From positions 89,874-153,873 of the IMG/VR virus record IMGVR_UViG_3300028581_001382: a stretch of DNA of 64,000 nt; one strand, given 5' to 3'. The notes under the pieces are model-generated. The model did no database searches. It was not told where the DNA came from and saw only the letters and a list, made by a program, of their open reading frames with translations. Shown here piece by piece: positions 16,235 to 25,211 of this stretch (position 1 is the stretch's first letter; the number at the start of each line of letters is the position of its first letter). The translations under genes were made by a program, and so were the position numbers. This DNA is from a virus.

Positions 16235-18283
16235 TTATTTTTCGGTCGCTATCCATTCACCATTCCAATTGGACGGTAAGGCTTGCCGCTTCATAAAGTC
16301 GCAACGTTCCGTCCATATCTTATAATACTTGTCCATCTGTCCGCCAAAGTTTCCCTTTAGATCTGCACACATTACAGCAGCTTCGTCAAACTTTTTCTGT
16401 CGATACAAGGCATGCATCGCTTCGTGTTGTGCTTTGTCTTTAGAGTAATCTGTGCCTTTGGTGCGTAGAGCTGTATAGATCAAGTCTGCTACAGTTTTAC
16501 CCTTTGGTTGTAAGTTATCTAGCAACAAATACAAGAAGTCATCTTTGGTTCTATTATATGTTTCGGCACCAATAATACATAGCACACCATATGCTTTGCA
16601 ACGTGCTTCCAAACGTGCAGCGGTGCTCACCATGTCACCCAAGATGTCATAGCTGTGTCTTTCTGTTGATCCCATTTCACCAATAAAGCCAATACCACTG
16701 TTACAACCCCAACCCATTGCAGCAGGTGGTAATCCCTGTGCTTCCATAACTTTGGTATACTCGTCTACCTTGTCTAGCATTTCAAGTCCTACCTTAACAA
16801 TTGTTCGTGCGTGGTCAGGATCTTCAATAGGAGCACCGTGTATGTGCATTGATGCATCGCCCACATACTTGATGACCATACCTTGGTTGTCTAGCATTGG
16901 CTGACTAATGGCATCCATATAACCGTTCATGTACTTGCCAAGTCCGGCAACGTCATCGCCATAGTATTCACCAATAGGAGTAAATCCACGCAAGTCGCTG
17001 AACATAACTGATACGTCTTTACGCACACCTCGCTTGATTAAGTCTGGATCTTTTTGTAGTAACTCTACTACTTCTTTGGAGCAGTAACCGGCAAACTGTT
17101 TCTTTATGGCTTGCTTTTGCAAGAACTCGCTTAGAAACTTGATACCATAGGCATGCAGAGCGACCAAAGTTGTGCCAACTGCAAAGGCAGTAGCATCGAA
17201 TAAGAATAAAAAATTGCTGTAAGCAAGAATGCTGCCAGCAATACCGCCGCCCACAATAACCAAAACTGTCGCCATACCTGCATAAGTATACCTCGTCAAA
17301 AACAACAATGTTAGGCCAGCCAGAGCCATGGCCAATATCTCAGCACCGTCGGCCCAATCAGGCCGCACAATGCGACGTTCTGAAGTCAGGGTATCTAGTA
17401 CAGCGGCCTGCAGATAATGCGGGAAGACCTCACCTCTTGCAGTGGCCACTGGGTTGTTGAGTCCCCGGGCGGATAAGCCCACAATGACGATTCCACCTTG
17501 GAAATCTTTTGGCAAACTAGCCAAGGAGTGTTCTTGCGGTCGGGATGACCAATCCACCCAGATTCTACCAAGACTGTCTGTTGGGATTTTTCCAAACTGT
17601 GGAATTCTAACTGCTTCAATAATTCCTGAGTTGACTCGAACTTGGAAAGAGGGGTCGCCTGCTGCAACTCGTAGGGTTTCAAGACTGATAGAGGGGTAGA
17701 TCTGTTGTCCAACACTGACGACCATGGGGATTCTGCGAACGACACCGTCCAGTTCGGGCACAGTGTTAACAATACCAATACCAGCTGCTGTTTCATTGAT
17801 CTTCCTTTCGTTGGGTTGAATTGCCCGGTATGGTATGCCCGGTTCACCTGAACCAATCACGCTTACACCAGGTCTAAATGGCACAGTGTTGGTGCGCACT
17901 GGGTCATTGGTTGCGGTGTGTGGCAACACCACAGGATATTTTTGTAAGAGTTGCGCCAATTGCTGATCTTGACCTGCACGATCTGCGTCGGGCATGAACA
18001 CATTAAACACCACAAGACCTGCATTACGCTGATAGAGATCTTGAATTATTTGGGCGTATTGGCCCCGGGGAAAAGGAAACTGTCCACGCTGCTCAATGGC
18101 CTGATCATCAATGTTCACTAGATGTACGCCAGAGCTGGCCGTGGTTGGTGTGCTGGTTATCACTGTGTCAAAGTAACGCAGCCTAACACTTTCTACTAAG
18201 GCTGGATCTGCGATTCTAATGCCAACCATTATGGCTAGAGTTAGCAGCGCAGTCCAAGGGGATAACAGTAATTTTTTTACCAC
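16235..18283 (-). CDS. CHASE2-domain class III nucleotide cyclase
   Basis: This 682-residue protein has an N-terminal span, a periplasmic CHASE2 sensor domain (about residues 28-310), three membrane spans (about 312-385), and a class III cyclase domain (about 415-600). The metal aspartates are in MFSDLRGFT and KYVGDASM. Lys in VIKYVGD and Asp in YDILGD match the adenine-selecting pair, so cAMP is the probable product. The catalytic Asn of the usual VNxAAR is Ser here (DMVSTAARLE). The start is GTG at 18283, 3 nt after TAAATAT; the preceding TTG is the alternative. Confidence 0.85.
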   Translation of the reverse strand: MVKKLLLSPWTALLTLAIMVGIRIADPALVESVRLRYFDTVITSTPTTASSGVHLVNIDDQAIEQRGQFPFPRGQYAQIIQDLYQRNAGLVVFNVFMPDADRAGQDQQLAQLLQKYPVVLPHTATNDPVRTNTVPFRPGVSVIGSGEPGIPYRAIQPNERKINETAAGIGIVNTVPELDGVVRRIPMVVSVGQQIYPSISLETLRVAAGDPSFQVRVNSGIIEAVRIPQFGKIPTDSLGRIWVDWSSRPQEHSLASLPKDFQGGIVIVGLSARGLNNPVATARGEVFPHYLQAAVLDTLTSERRIVRPDWADGAEILAMALAGLTLLFLTRYTYAGMATVLVIVGGGIAGSILAYSNFLFLFDATAFAVGTTLVALHAYGIKFLSEFLQKQAIKKQFAGYCSKEVVELLQKDPDLIKRGVRKDVSVMFSDLRGFTPIGEYYGDDVAGLGKYMNGYMDAISQPMLDNQGMVIKYVGDASMHIHGAPIEDPDHARTIVKVGLEMLDKVDEYTKVMEAQGLPPAAMGWGCNSGIGFIGEMGSTERHSYDILGDMVSTAARLEARCKAYGVLCIIGAETYNRTKDDFLYLLLDNLQPKGKTVADLIYTALRTKGTDYSKDKAQHEAMHALYRQKKFDEAAVMCADLKGNFGGQMDKYYKIWTERCDFMKRQALPSNWNGEWIATEK

Positions 18284-18286
18284 CAA

Positions 18287-18293
18287 ATATTTA
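18287..18293 (-). promoter_or_regulatory. late promoter TAAATAT sharing the glyA stop
   Basis: TAAATAT begins at the TAA stop of the SHMT gene and lies 3 nt before the GTG start of the cyclase. Confidence 0.6.
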
Positions 18294-19445
18294 TCGTGGC
18301 AGGCCTCTTAAAATATCTATCATACGATGAGCTAAATTGCGAAACCATTTCTCATCGTGTCCACGGGTTGTTTCTGCGGCCACACCAATACGTACACCTG
18401 ATGTTTCAGCAAAGCTACGAGTTTCGCCTGGTACACCATTTTTGTTTACGGTGATTCCTTGTGCTTCTAATTTATCAGCATACTCGCGACCACTCATGGC
18501 ATGATTACGCAGATCTACAGTGAACATATGACATTGTGTGCTGCCACTCACGATGTCAACTCCTGCATCTAGAAACGTTTGTGCCATGGCATGTGCGTTG
18601 ATGCGAATACGTTTGGCATACAGTTTGAATTCTGGTTGTAGTGCTTCATAAAAGCACTGTGCCTTGCCAGCAATGATGTGCATGAGCGGACCACCCTGGG
18701 TTCCAGGAAACACTGCACCATTAATTTTCTTGCTAAGTTCATCGTCATTCCACATGATCATACCACCACGAGGACCGCGTAAAGTCTTATGTGTAGTTGT
18801 GGTTACAACGTGAGCATGAGGGAATGGACTTGGATATTCGCCGCCAGCAATCAATCCTGAATAGTGGCTGATATCTGCTAGTAAGACGGCACCAACAGAG
18901 TCTGCAATTTCACGAAATCTCTTCCAATCAATCACTTGACTGTATGCACTAGCTCCAGCAATGATCATCTTAGGACGATTCCACTCGGCTAGTTTTTTGA
19001 CTTCTTGATAGTTAATAAAACCATTTTCGCCTACACCATAACTAACAGGATCAAACCATGCGCCGCTGACATTTACGTTGGCACCGTGGCTCAAATGCCC
19101 GCCACTGGCAAGATCCATTCCAAGAACGCAGTCACCTGGAGTCAATAATGCCTTGAACACTGCTAGGTTGGCATTAGCGCCTGAGTGTGGTTGCACATTG
19201 GCAAATGAACAGCCAAACAACTTGGTAGCATATTCAATGGCAATGTTTTCAATCTTGTCAACATTGGCACATCCATTGTAGTATCGCTTGCCCGGCAAGC
19301 CTTCTGCATACTTGTTGGTTAAAATACTACCACACAATTCCATAACTGCATCACTAGTGTAGTTTTCACTGGCAATAAGTTCAATTGTATTTTCTTGTCT
19401 GATTGCTTCGTTGTTTAAAGCAATGTGAATTCTTGGATCTATCAT
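18291..19445 (-). CDS. glyA: serine hydroxymethyltransferase
   Basis: This 384-residue PLP enzyme converts serine and tetrahydrofolate to glycine and methylene-THF, feeding one-carbon units to thymidylate synthesis. The PLP lysine is Lys220 in TTTTHKTLRGPRGG. The opening IELIASENYTS and LTNKYAEGLPGKRYYNGC are characteristic. It is shorter than bacterial GlyA (about 415) and differs at ADISHYSGLIAGG, where DMAHIAGLVAxG is usual. It is 4 nt downstream of ahpD. Confidence 0.93.
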   Translation of the reverse strand: MIDPRIHIALNNEAIRQENTIELIASENYTSDAVMELCGSILTNKYAEGLPGKRYYNGCANVDKIENIAIEYATKLFGCSFANVQPHSGANANLAVFKALLTPGDCVLGMDLASGGHLSHGANVNVSGAWFDPVSYGVGENGFINYQEVKKLAEWNRPKMIIAGASAYSQVIDWKRFREIADSVGAVLLADISHYSGLIAGGEYPSPFPHAHVVTTTTHKTLRGPRGGMIMWNDDELSKKINGAVFPGTQGGPLMHIIAGKAQCFYEALQPEFKLYAKRIRINAHAMAQTFLDAGVDIVSGSTQCHMFTVDLRNHAMSGREYADKLEAQGITVNKNGVPGETRSFAETSGVRIGVAAETTRGHDEKWFRNLAHRMIDILRGLPR

Positions 19446-19449
19446 ACTT

Positions 19450-19956
19450 TTAACTATTTAAAACCTTGGCAACACTATTCATCACACTAGCAATTCGACC
19501 AATGTCACGAAGTTGTTCGACAGTATAACCTTCTGTCTTCAATGTTTCGTAATGTGCTTTTACACAGAAGTGGCATTTACCAACAATACTGGCCGCTAGA
19601 CTGAATGCTTCAAAGTTCGACTTGGTAGTTCCGCCATGGCTTGCGATAGCGTTCATTCTGAGTTGTGCCGGTAACCCCTTGAGAGCAGGATCATCTGCCA
19701 TTTCGACGAATGGGTAAAAAATATTGTTCTGTGCCATAATACTAGCGGCTGTCATGGCAGCATCTGCATGAACAGGTGCGTCTGCTAGCATAACTGCAAG
19801 TACCTTACCGTTGCCAGTTGCAGCAAGTGCAGCCACCGCACAACCCATGGCCACATCTGCATCTAATGTACTACGTAGTAGCACAGCATCCAGATTTAAC
19901 TTGGTGTCCTTGGCATAGTCTGGCAATGCGCCTTTTACTGATTCAATAAAACTCAT
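19450..19956 (-). CDS. ahpD: alkyl hydroperoxide reductase AhpD
   Basis: This 168-residue protein has the CxxC pair Cys128-Cys131 in GKCHFCVKAHY with His135, and Glu116 in NFEAFSLAAS. That is the active-site set of mycobacterial-type AhpD, which reduces AhpC and links it to lipoate thiols. A partner AhpC is at 22105-22644. It is coupled to the upstream gene by an ATGA overlap. Confidence 0.88.
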   Translation of the reverse strand: MSFIESVKGALPDYAKDTKLNLDAVLLRSTLDADVAMGCAVAALAATGNGKVLAVMLADAPVHADAAMTAASIMAQNNIFYPFVEMADDPALKGLPAQLRMNAIASHGGTTKSNFEAFSLAASIVGKCHFCVKAHYETLKTEGYTVEQLRDIGRIASVMNSVAKVLNS

Positions 19957-20588
19957 TCTTTTCTTCCTTCAATGGTATAAAACCAATCATCTCCAGCCGA
20001 CCACTTGCGTGTACCATCAACTGTGAATATTGTCTGTGCGGCTTTAAAGTCTGGAAACTTAACATTACCCGAAATCAAACTTTGATCGTACCACAAACAT
20101 CGATTGTTGGGTTGGCAGGCAAACTGACCATTTTCTAATTTAATAAAATTAAACGATTTGTGTTCTTCGGCAACTTCAGTAAAGCCTGTGTCTACATCCA
20201 TGCCGTCGGCACAAAAATCCACAGTAAACAAATAAGTCCCGTGATGCCATTCCTTGTCTTTGCCCAAGAACTTAACACCTAAATTACGCAGACCTATTTT
20301 TTCAATAATAGTAAAGCGGTAGCCCATGCAGTCCCAAAGCTGTAGGGTATCTATGGGCAAATTACCTGTGTAATTCTCTTGCCACACATACGCATGAATA
20401 GGTAGCTTGTCGTACAGTGCTCCATAATTGGGTAACAGTGATTCAATTCGAAACACCTGTCCCCTAAGAGCTTTGAGACTGACCCATATTGCAGGTTCTA
20501 ATTCACCGTGACCTTTTTCAAAGTTGTAAAGAAATTCACGTTTTATAAAACATTTAATCGGCGGCAAAGATCCTACAATATAACTCAT
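19953..20588 (-). CDS. conserved phage protein of unknown function
   Basis: This 211-residue protein is rich in aromatic and beta-forming residues with a Cys-containing middle. Segments such as ELEPAIWVSLKALRGQVF and HAYVWQENYTG are not recognised. It overlaps both ahpD and the BI-1 gene by ATGA, so it is co-translated with them. No signal peptide or membrane span. Confidence 0.55.
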   Translation of the reverse strand: MSYIVGSLPPIKCFIKREFLYNFEKGHGELEPAIWVSLKALRGQVFRIESLLPNYGALYDKLPIHAYVWQENYTGNLPIDTLQLWDCMGYRFTIIEKIGLRNLGVKFLGKDKEWHHGTYLFTVDFCADGMDVDTGFTEVAEEHKSFNFIKLENGQFACQPNNRCLWYDQSLISGNVKFPDFKAAQTIFTVDGTRKWSAGDDWFYTIEGRKE

Positions 20589-21277
20589 TCTTTTCTATCG
20601 CCAAATAATTGTAACAAGTTAATAAACAAGTTGATGAAGTCCATGTACAGAGTCAATGCACCACGCACTTCTGCGCTATCACTGGTCTCAGTACTAAGTT
20701 CCTCACGAATCTTTTGTGTGTCATAGGCAGTTAGGCCAAGAAAGATAACGATAGCCAATGCTGAAATTACCATCTGCATCACAGTTGAGCCAATAAAAAT
20801 ATTAACAATACTAGCAATAACAATAGCAATCAATCCAACAATCATAAACTTACCCATGCTGTCTAGGCTTTGTTTAGTAAAGTAGCCGTAACCACTCATG
20901 ACACCAAACAAGATAGCTGCACCCATAAATGAGCTTACAATGCTACCCATATTGAATACAGCAAAAATTGTAGCAAAGCTCAATCCCATTAGGGCCGCAA
21001 AGCCATGTAAGCATAACTGTGCCACGCCTTTACTGGGATTATTGCCTAGCACATAGCTGACACCAAAGATTGCCGCTAGTGGAGCAAAAATAACAACCCA
21101 TTTTAACACACCTGTAAAAAAGAATTGTAGTAACTCTGGGCTAGAACCCACAAAATAGCTCACAAACATTGATACAATCACAGCAAGGCTCATGTGTCCG
21201 TAGACCCGACACATTGCTGAGTTGATTTCGCTTGCAGAACGATATGATCTTTCGTTTTCATAAGTTGTTTCAAACAT
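20585..21277 (-). CDS. Bax-inhibitor-1-like membrane protein
   Basis: This 230-residue protein has seven hydrophobic spans and the BI-1/YccA family endings LTAYDTQKI (about residue 183) and GALTLYMDFINLFINLLQLFG near the C-terminus. BI-1 proteins form pH-sensitive ion channels; YccA also modulates the FtsH protease in E. coli. The phage copy may protect the membrane or inhibit host proteolysis. An AGGAG ribosome site is upstream. Confidence 0.9.
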   Translation of the reverse strand: MFETTYENERSYRSASEINSAMCRVYGHMSLAVIVSMFVSYFVGSSPELLQFFFTGVLKWVVIFAPLAAIFGVSYVLGNNPSKGVAQLCLHGFAALMGLSFATIFAVFNMGSIVSSFMGAAILFGVMSGYGYFTKQSLDSMGKFMIVGLIAIVIASIVNIFIGSTVMQMVISALAIVIFLGLTAYDTQKIREELSTETSDSAEVRGALTLYMDFINLFINLLQLFGDRKE

Positions 21278-21287
21278 AAGTTTCTCC

Positions 21288-21908
21288 TTAAAATTTACCA
21301 GATGCTAATACGATTTGACAAATATGTTCTAATCGTTCAATGTGTTCAAACGCACGCCATGGGCTGGTATCGATTGCAACAACACCGTGACCTTTGATAC
21401 CCACAATGTCATAGGCAATATTACCACGGTCATCTAATTCCAACCGATAATGGCACTGATCAGCAAGTTCTTGGCTGATTGGTTTCACGTCACCTACATT
21501 AGGTGCTACCTTGGTATAACGACTAAGTTCAGGAAAGTCATCAACAATAGTACTCAGATCAATGCCGGCATGCATAGCCGCAACACAATAGGTAGGATGC
21601 AAGTGAACTACTACTCGAACATCATTGCTATGTTGACCCATTGCTCTCTGTAATCCAAAATGTAATGGAAGTTCTCCACTGGGATTTAGATTAGCACTAA
21701 TGTCAGTGTAGAAATCTTCTTGCCATAACAGCCCATGAATACTGATCTTTTTAAATTGGTCAGGTTGTAGTGTCTGTTTACGGACGCCACTGGGTGTGAT
21801 ATAAAAGTGATCACGGTCGTGATGACGAATACTTACATTACCATCACGACTAGTAATCCAATTGCGTTTATATGCCTCGACTAGAGTATCACAAATAGTT
21901 TCTAACAT
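21288..21908 (-). CDS. class II aldolase/adducin-family protein
   Basis: This 206-residue protein has the zinc motif HLHP (in VVHLHPTYCVAAMH) and the later KGHGVVAIDTSPWRAFEHIERLE with a third His. The family includes ribulose-5-phosphate 4-epimerase and fuculose-1-phosphate aldolase. The acidic catalytic residue is likely the Glu in SGELPLHFGL. The start at 21908 (MLETIC) is preferred over one 15 codons earlier, which would overlap far more of the upstream gene. The true substrate is unknown. Confidence 0.85.
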   Translation of the reverse strand: MLETICDTLVEAYKRNWITSRDGNVSIRHHDRDHFYITPSGVRKQTLQPDQFKKISIHGLLWQEDFYTDISANLNPSGELPLHFGLQRAMGQHSNDVRVVVHLHPTYCVAAMHAGIDLSTIVDDFPELSRYTKVAPNVGDVKPISQELADQCHYRLELDDRGNIAYDIVGIKGHGVVAIDTSPWRAFEHIERLEHICQIVLASGKF

Positions 21909-22104
21909 AATTATTTTCCGTATTGTTTTTTGGCAAATCATTTGCCAGGGCATCCTCGTAAGTCAGTGATGGATCGTTCCAGATGTTACAATTATTCCAC
22001 TCACGAATCCTGGCCAATCTCTCCGCGTCAGTCAGTTCATAACATCTAGGGTTACGATCTGGCTGACGAAGTGTATCAATGCCTCTACTTAGAAGCCTGA
22101 ACAT
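21889..22104 (-). CDS. small phage protein, 71 residues
   Basis: A 71-residue hydrophilic protein with no recognised motif (MFRLLSRGIDTLRQ, then an acidic middle and Asn-rich tail). It starts directly at the stop of ahpC and overlaps the aldolase gene. Confidence 0.5.
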   Translation of the reverse strand: MFRLLSRGIDTLRQPDRNPRCYELTDAERLARIREWNNCNIWNDPSLTYEDALANDLPKNNTENNYVRNYL

Positions 22105-22644
22105 TTAGAGAGTCTCGCCGCCCACTGTACGGTTACAGGCACACAGTTCGCCAGTTTGTAGCGCATCTAATACACGAAGTGTTTCGTCCGGACTACGACC
22201 AACATTCAAGTTGTTCACAGTAACGTGTTGGATAACGTTGTCTGGGTCAACAATGAATGTGGCGCGAAGTGCGGCACCTGCTGGAGCATAGAATACGCCG
22301 AGTTGTTCAATCAAGCTCAACTCACCACGCTGTGTGTCTGCGAATTGTGTGTGGGTGATTTTCTTTAGATCTGCGTGAGCATTTTGCCAGCTAACTTTAC
22401 AGAACTCATTGTCTGTTGAACCTGTTAGCAATACTGCGTCACGGTCAGCAAAATCGCTAGCCAACTTGTCATACGCAACAATCTCTGTAGGACATACAAA
22501 AGTAAAGTCCTTGGGATAGTATACGATAATTTTCCACTTGCCTTCAAAGCTTTTCTCCGAGATATCGAAAAATGCATCTTCTGGTTGCCCGGGACGAACG
22601 CCGGTGACTACGAATGCATCAAGTTTATCGCCAACTGTTTTCAT
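22105..22644 (-). CDS. ahpC: alkyl hydroperoxide reductase AhpC (peroxiredoxin)
   Basis: This 179-residue peroxiredoxin carries the peroxidatic Cys51 in DFTFVCPTEI. A C-terminal GELCACNR has Cys168 and Cys170, as in the mycobacterial three-cysteine AhpC that is reduced by AhpD. AhpD is encoded at 19450-19956. It detoxifies peroxides. It has its own promoter (22682-22709) and a strong AAGGAG ribosome site, and starts the minus-strand run that ends at the SHMT gene. Confidence 0.93.
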   Translation of the reverse strand: MKTVGDKLDAFVVTGVRPGQPEDAFFDISEKSFEGKWKIIVYYPKDFTFVCPTEIVAYDKLASDFADRDAVLLTGSTDNEFCKVSWQNAHADLKKITHTQFADTQRGELSLIEQLGVFYAPAGAALRATFIVDPDNVIQHVTVNNLNVGRSPDETLRVLDALQTGELCACNRTVGGETL

Positions 22645-22681
22645 ATTTTCTCCTTAATTTAAAAATGAATTCCAATTAAGT

Positions 22682-22709
22682 ATTATACACTTACAATAGT
22701 AATTATCAA
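22682..22709 (-). promoter_or_regulatory. sigma70-type promoter of ahpC
   Basis: TTGATA, 16-nt spacer, TATAAT, about 35 nt before the ahpC ATG. Confidence 0.7.
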
Positions 22710-22758
22710 AAGATTCTGGCAAAATTGTTAAATTTTTATGACTTGGCAACTATGGCAT

Positions 22759-23031
22759 TTACCAACCAGATTTTTCTCGGGCCTCAATTTCAAGAGGATT
22801 AGCGTGATAGCCAAATCGCAGATTATACCAAAGATACACTAAAGTGAATTTTACTGCGCCTAGCCGTTGAATTTGTTCAATGTGTACAGCTTCGTGATCT
22901 AAAAGTTTTTGATACTGTGGACCCACTCGATCTGGACGAAGATACACAGTTTGCCAAGGCATGGTTATAGCACCATAATCAAATGTTTCTAGAAACCAAC
23001 GAATTGGACCTGTTGCTGTTTTTGTTTTCAT
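22759..23031 (-). CDS. small zinc-metallopeptidase-like protein (HExxH)
   Basis: This 90-residue protein has HEAVHIEQ (HExxH) at about residues 45-52 and a later Glu in NPLEIEAREKSGW, typical of small phage peptidase-like proteins. The start at 23031 (MKTKTA) is placed by a late promoter TAAATAT 4 nt upstream; an in-frame ATG 7 codons earlier is rejected. Substrate is unknown. Not certain that it is proteolytic. Confidence 0.6.
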   Translation of the reverse strand: MKTKTATGPIRWFLETFDYGAITMPWQTVYLRPDRVGPQYQKLLDHEAVHIEQIQRLGAVKFTLVYLWYNLRFGYHANPLEIEAREKSGW

Positions 23032-23035
23032 AAAA

Positions 23036-23042
23036 ATATTTA
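23036..23042 (-). promoter_or_regulatory. late promoter TAAATAT, 4 nt before ATG
   Basis: TAAATAT-TTTT-ATG. A leaderless mRNA is predicted. Confidence 0.6.
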
Positions 23043-23048
23043 TCGTGA

Positions 23049-23246
23049 TCATTCAAAAGAAAACTTACTACTGCATCCCAAATCCTGTTCAGAGTTTTTG
23101 TCAATATCTTTAGAGATAATGTCATACACTTGTGTGTATGTGTGGGTAATTTTGTCTAGCTGTTGTTCGGTAACCAAATTATTATCTTCCAAAATAGCTA
23201 AGTCTTTAGCTAAGTTTTCTTGTAATTTTTTTAGTTGGTTGACCAT
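23049..23246 (-). CDS. small coiled-coil protein
   Basis: A 65-residue helical, charged protein (LKKLQENLAKDLAILED, QQLDKITHTYTQ). The start follows a TATAAATAT box after 4 nt. Function unknown. Confidence 0.5.
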   Translation of the reverse strand: MVNQLKKLQENLAKDLAILEDNNLVTEQQLDKITHTYTQVYDIISKDIDKNSEQDLGCSSKFSFE

Positions 23247-23250
23247 GTAT

Positions 23251-23257
23251 ATATTTA
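23251..23257 (-). promoter_or_regulatory. late promoter TATAAATAT, 4 nt before ATG
   Basis: TAAATAT-ATAC-ATG; includes the full T4 core TATAAATA. It lies within the last codons of the glycosyltransferase gene. Confidence 0.65.
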
Positions 23258-24256
23258 TACAGGATTTTTGTCAACCAAATTGTCGCGGAATATTTCCCAA
23301 GCTCGTTGCCATGACCATTTTTGGCTACCTTCTAATACTCGTTCTCTATTCAATACAATACAGCGATGAACCGCAGTGGCTAAATCTTCTTCCAAGTATC
23401 CAGTCACTCCCTGCTCAACCACATCCTCGGGACCTTGCACAGGATATGCTGCAACCGGTGTGCCACAGGCCATTGCTTCAATCATTACAATACCAAATGT
23501 TTCCCACTGACTAGGGAATACAAACACATCGGCCTGTCTATAGTAGTCGGCCAATTCTTTACCAGTTTTATATCCTACAAATTCAACATCAGGGTACTGG
23601 TGTCGATATGTTTCCAACATAGGTCCATCACCCACCATGACTTTACAATAACCTGGGTAGTCTAGCTTAAAGAAATCTTCTAAGTTTTTTTCTTTAGAAA
23701 CTCTACTAACACACAACAGAGTGCCAGTGTTAGTATAAGAATTGCTAGGATAGAAAATATCTCTATCAACACCTCTTGTCCAAGATATAATATCTCCATC
23801 AAATCCATGATCACGCAACTCCTTTACCATTGAGTCTGTAGTGGTCAGCACTTTACCACTGTGTTTGTGAAACCAACGCACTAAAGGCCAAGTAAGGACC
23901 TCAGGTATTCCAAACAGCTTCTTAATTCCTTCTGGAAATTTAGTATGATAAGCAGTATTGTAGCAATAACCGTGTTTGTCAAGATATTGTCTAGCACACA
24001 GACCCACAGGACCTTCGGTGGCGATGTGGATATGATCCGGATTGATCTCCTCAAGTATCTGGCCCATCTTCCAGGGAAAGGCAATCTTGACTTCGTTGTA
24101 GCCAGGGCAATCAACATAGCGGAACCGCCCGGGATCAAGATATACAACACGATAGTTGTCGCGAATCGCACACGTCTCAATATTTTTGTAGGTCGTGGCC
24201 ACACCATTGATCTGCTCCGGTAAATTATCTGTGACTATCAGTATTGTTTTTGACAT
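23255..24256 (-). CDS. GT4-family glycosyltransferase
   Basis: This 333-residue protein reads as a GT-B fold retaining glycosyltransferase. NGVATTYKN (residues 17-25) is the acceptor/N-domain opening. The C-domain has the sugar-nucleotide motif ending EAMACGTPVAAYPVQGPEDVV around residue 265-285. It resembles alpha-mannosyl/glucosyl transferases of the MgtA/SqdX type. It is 21 nt downstream of the LpxH-like gene, a pairing that also occurs in proteobacterial genomes. Confidence 0.85.
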   Translation of the reverse strand: MSKTILIVTDNLPEQINGVATTYKNIETCAIRDNYRVVYLDPGRFRYVDCPGYNEVKIAFPWKMGQILEEINPDHIHIATEGPVGLCARQYLDKHGYCYNTAYHTKFPEGIKKLFGIPEVLTWPLVRWFHKHSGKVLTTTDSMVKELRDHGFDGDIISWTRGVDRDIFYPSNSYTNTGTLLCVSRVSKEKNLEDFFKLDYPGYCKVMVGDGPMLETYRHQYPDVEFVGYKTGKELADYYRQADVFVFPSQWETFGIVMIEAMACGTPVAAYPVQGPEDVVEQGVTGYLEEDLATAVHRCIVLNRERVLEGSQKWSWQRAWEIFRDNLVDKNPV

Positions 24257-24277
24257 TTGCCTTCTACCTTAAAACTT

Positions 24278-25165
24278 TCAAACTTTAACTGCCACTTCAT
24301 TGTGGCCAGTGCTTGTTCGCATATGTGTTGACTGGGAAATTGTAGTTCTATTCTCCCTGGAGTGTCTTTGGGATTGTTTATGTGAACTGCTATCAATATC
24401 ATCAACCACATCATCTCGCTCCTTGGACCAAGTTACTATTTCCCATTTACCATCATGATGTTCTACCAATGCGGTACAACTTTCTACCCAGTCACCGTCG
24501 TTCATATAAATGATACCGTCTATGTCTTTGATCTCTGCGTGGTGTATGTGACCACAGATCACGCCATCAAACCCACGCTTTTTACAATAGCCTGCTAGAT
24601 TCTTTTCAAATTGAAATATAAAATCCACAGCTTTCTTTACTCTATGCTTTAGATACTTACTTAAACTCCAATAACCAAATCCCATCTTATGTCGGCCCCA
24701 GTTAAACTTACTGTTGAGATTGAGTACAAAATCGTATAATTTGTCTCCCAAGAATCCCAGCCAAGGAGCTAGTCGTGTAATGCCATCGAACAAATCACCG
24801 TGAATCACTAAGTAGTGACGACCGTCTACACCTATATGTTCAAATTGATTGTGTATTTCTACTAGACCAAAACTAAACCCATATGGTAACATAGGTCTAA
24901 GAAACTCATCATGGTTACCAGCTATGTAGATAACTCTAGTACCACGTTTAGCATGACCAAGTACTCTACGAACTACATTAGTATGACTTTGTTTCCAACG
25001 CCATTTGTTTTGCTGTATTCTCCAAGCATCAATGATATCACCCACGAGATACAATGTATCGCAGGTGTTGTGCTTGAGGAAATTATTCAATGCTTCGGCT
25101 TTGCAATCTTTGGTGCCAAGATGTACATCACTGATTGCTATGGTTCTATAAGTTTTGGTTGTCAT
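24278..25165 (-). CDS. LpxH-like UDP-2,3-diacylglucosamine pyrophosphatase
   Basis: This 295-residue calcineurin-like phosphoesterase has DVHLG, GDIIDAW, GNHDE, HGDLFDG and GHIHHA, which bind two metal ions. The spacing and the DIIDAW form fit the COG2908/LpxH family that cleaves UDP-diacylglucosamine in lipid A synthesis, though a divergent branch. The start at 25165 (MTTKTY) is chosen because the earlier 12 codons are not typical. The C-terminal 40 residues are hydrophilic extras. It is paired with the glycosyltransferase downstream. Confidence 0.8.
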   Translation of the reverse strand: MTTKTYRTIAISDVHLGTKDCKAEALNNFLKHNTCDTLYLVGDIIDAWRIQQNKWRWKQSHTNVVRRVLGHAKRGTRVIYIAGNHDEFLRPMLPYGFSFGLVEIHNQFEHIGVDGRHYLVIHGDLFDGITRLAPWLGFLGDKLYDFVLNLNSKFNWGRHKMGFGYWSLSKYLKHRVKKAVDFIFQFEKNLAGYCKKRGFDGVICGHIHHAEIKDIDGIIYMNDGDWVESCTALVEHHDGKWEIVTWSKERDDVVDDIDSSSHKQSQRHSRENRTTISQSTHMRTSTGHNEVAVKV

Positions 25166-25211
25166 AGTTGTTGTATTTGTTATTATAATGCAAACCCACA
25201 AATTAAAAACT

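Noticed and set aside
17395-17856. Second minus-strand frame of 153 codons inside the cyclase gene
   Set aside because: It is in another frame within the CHASE2 domain and shows no recognisable protein features.
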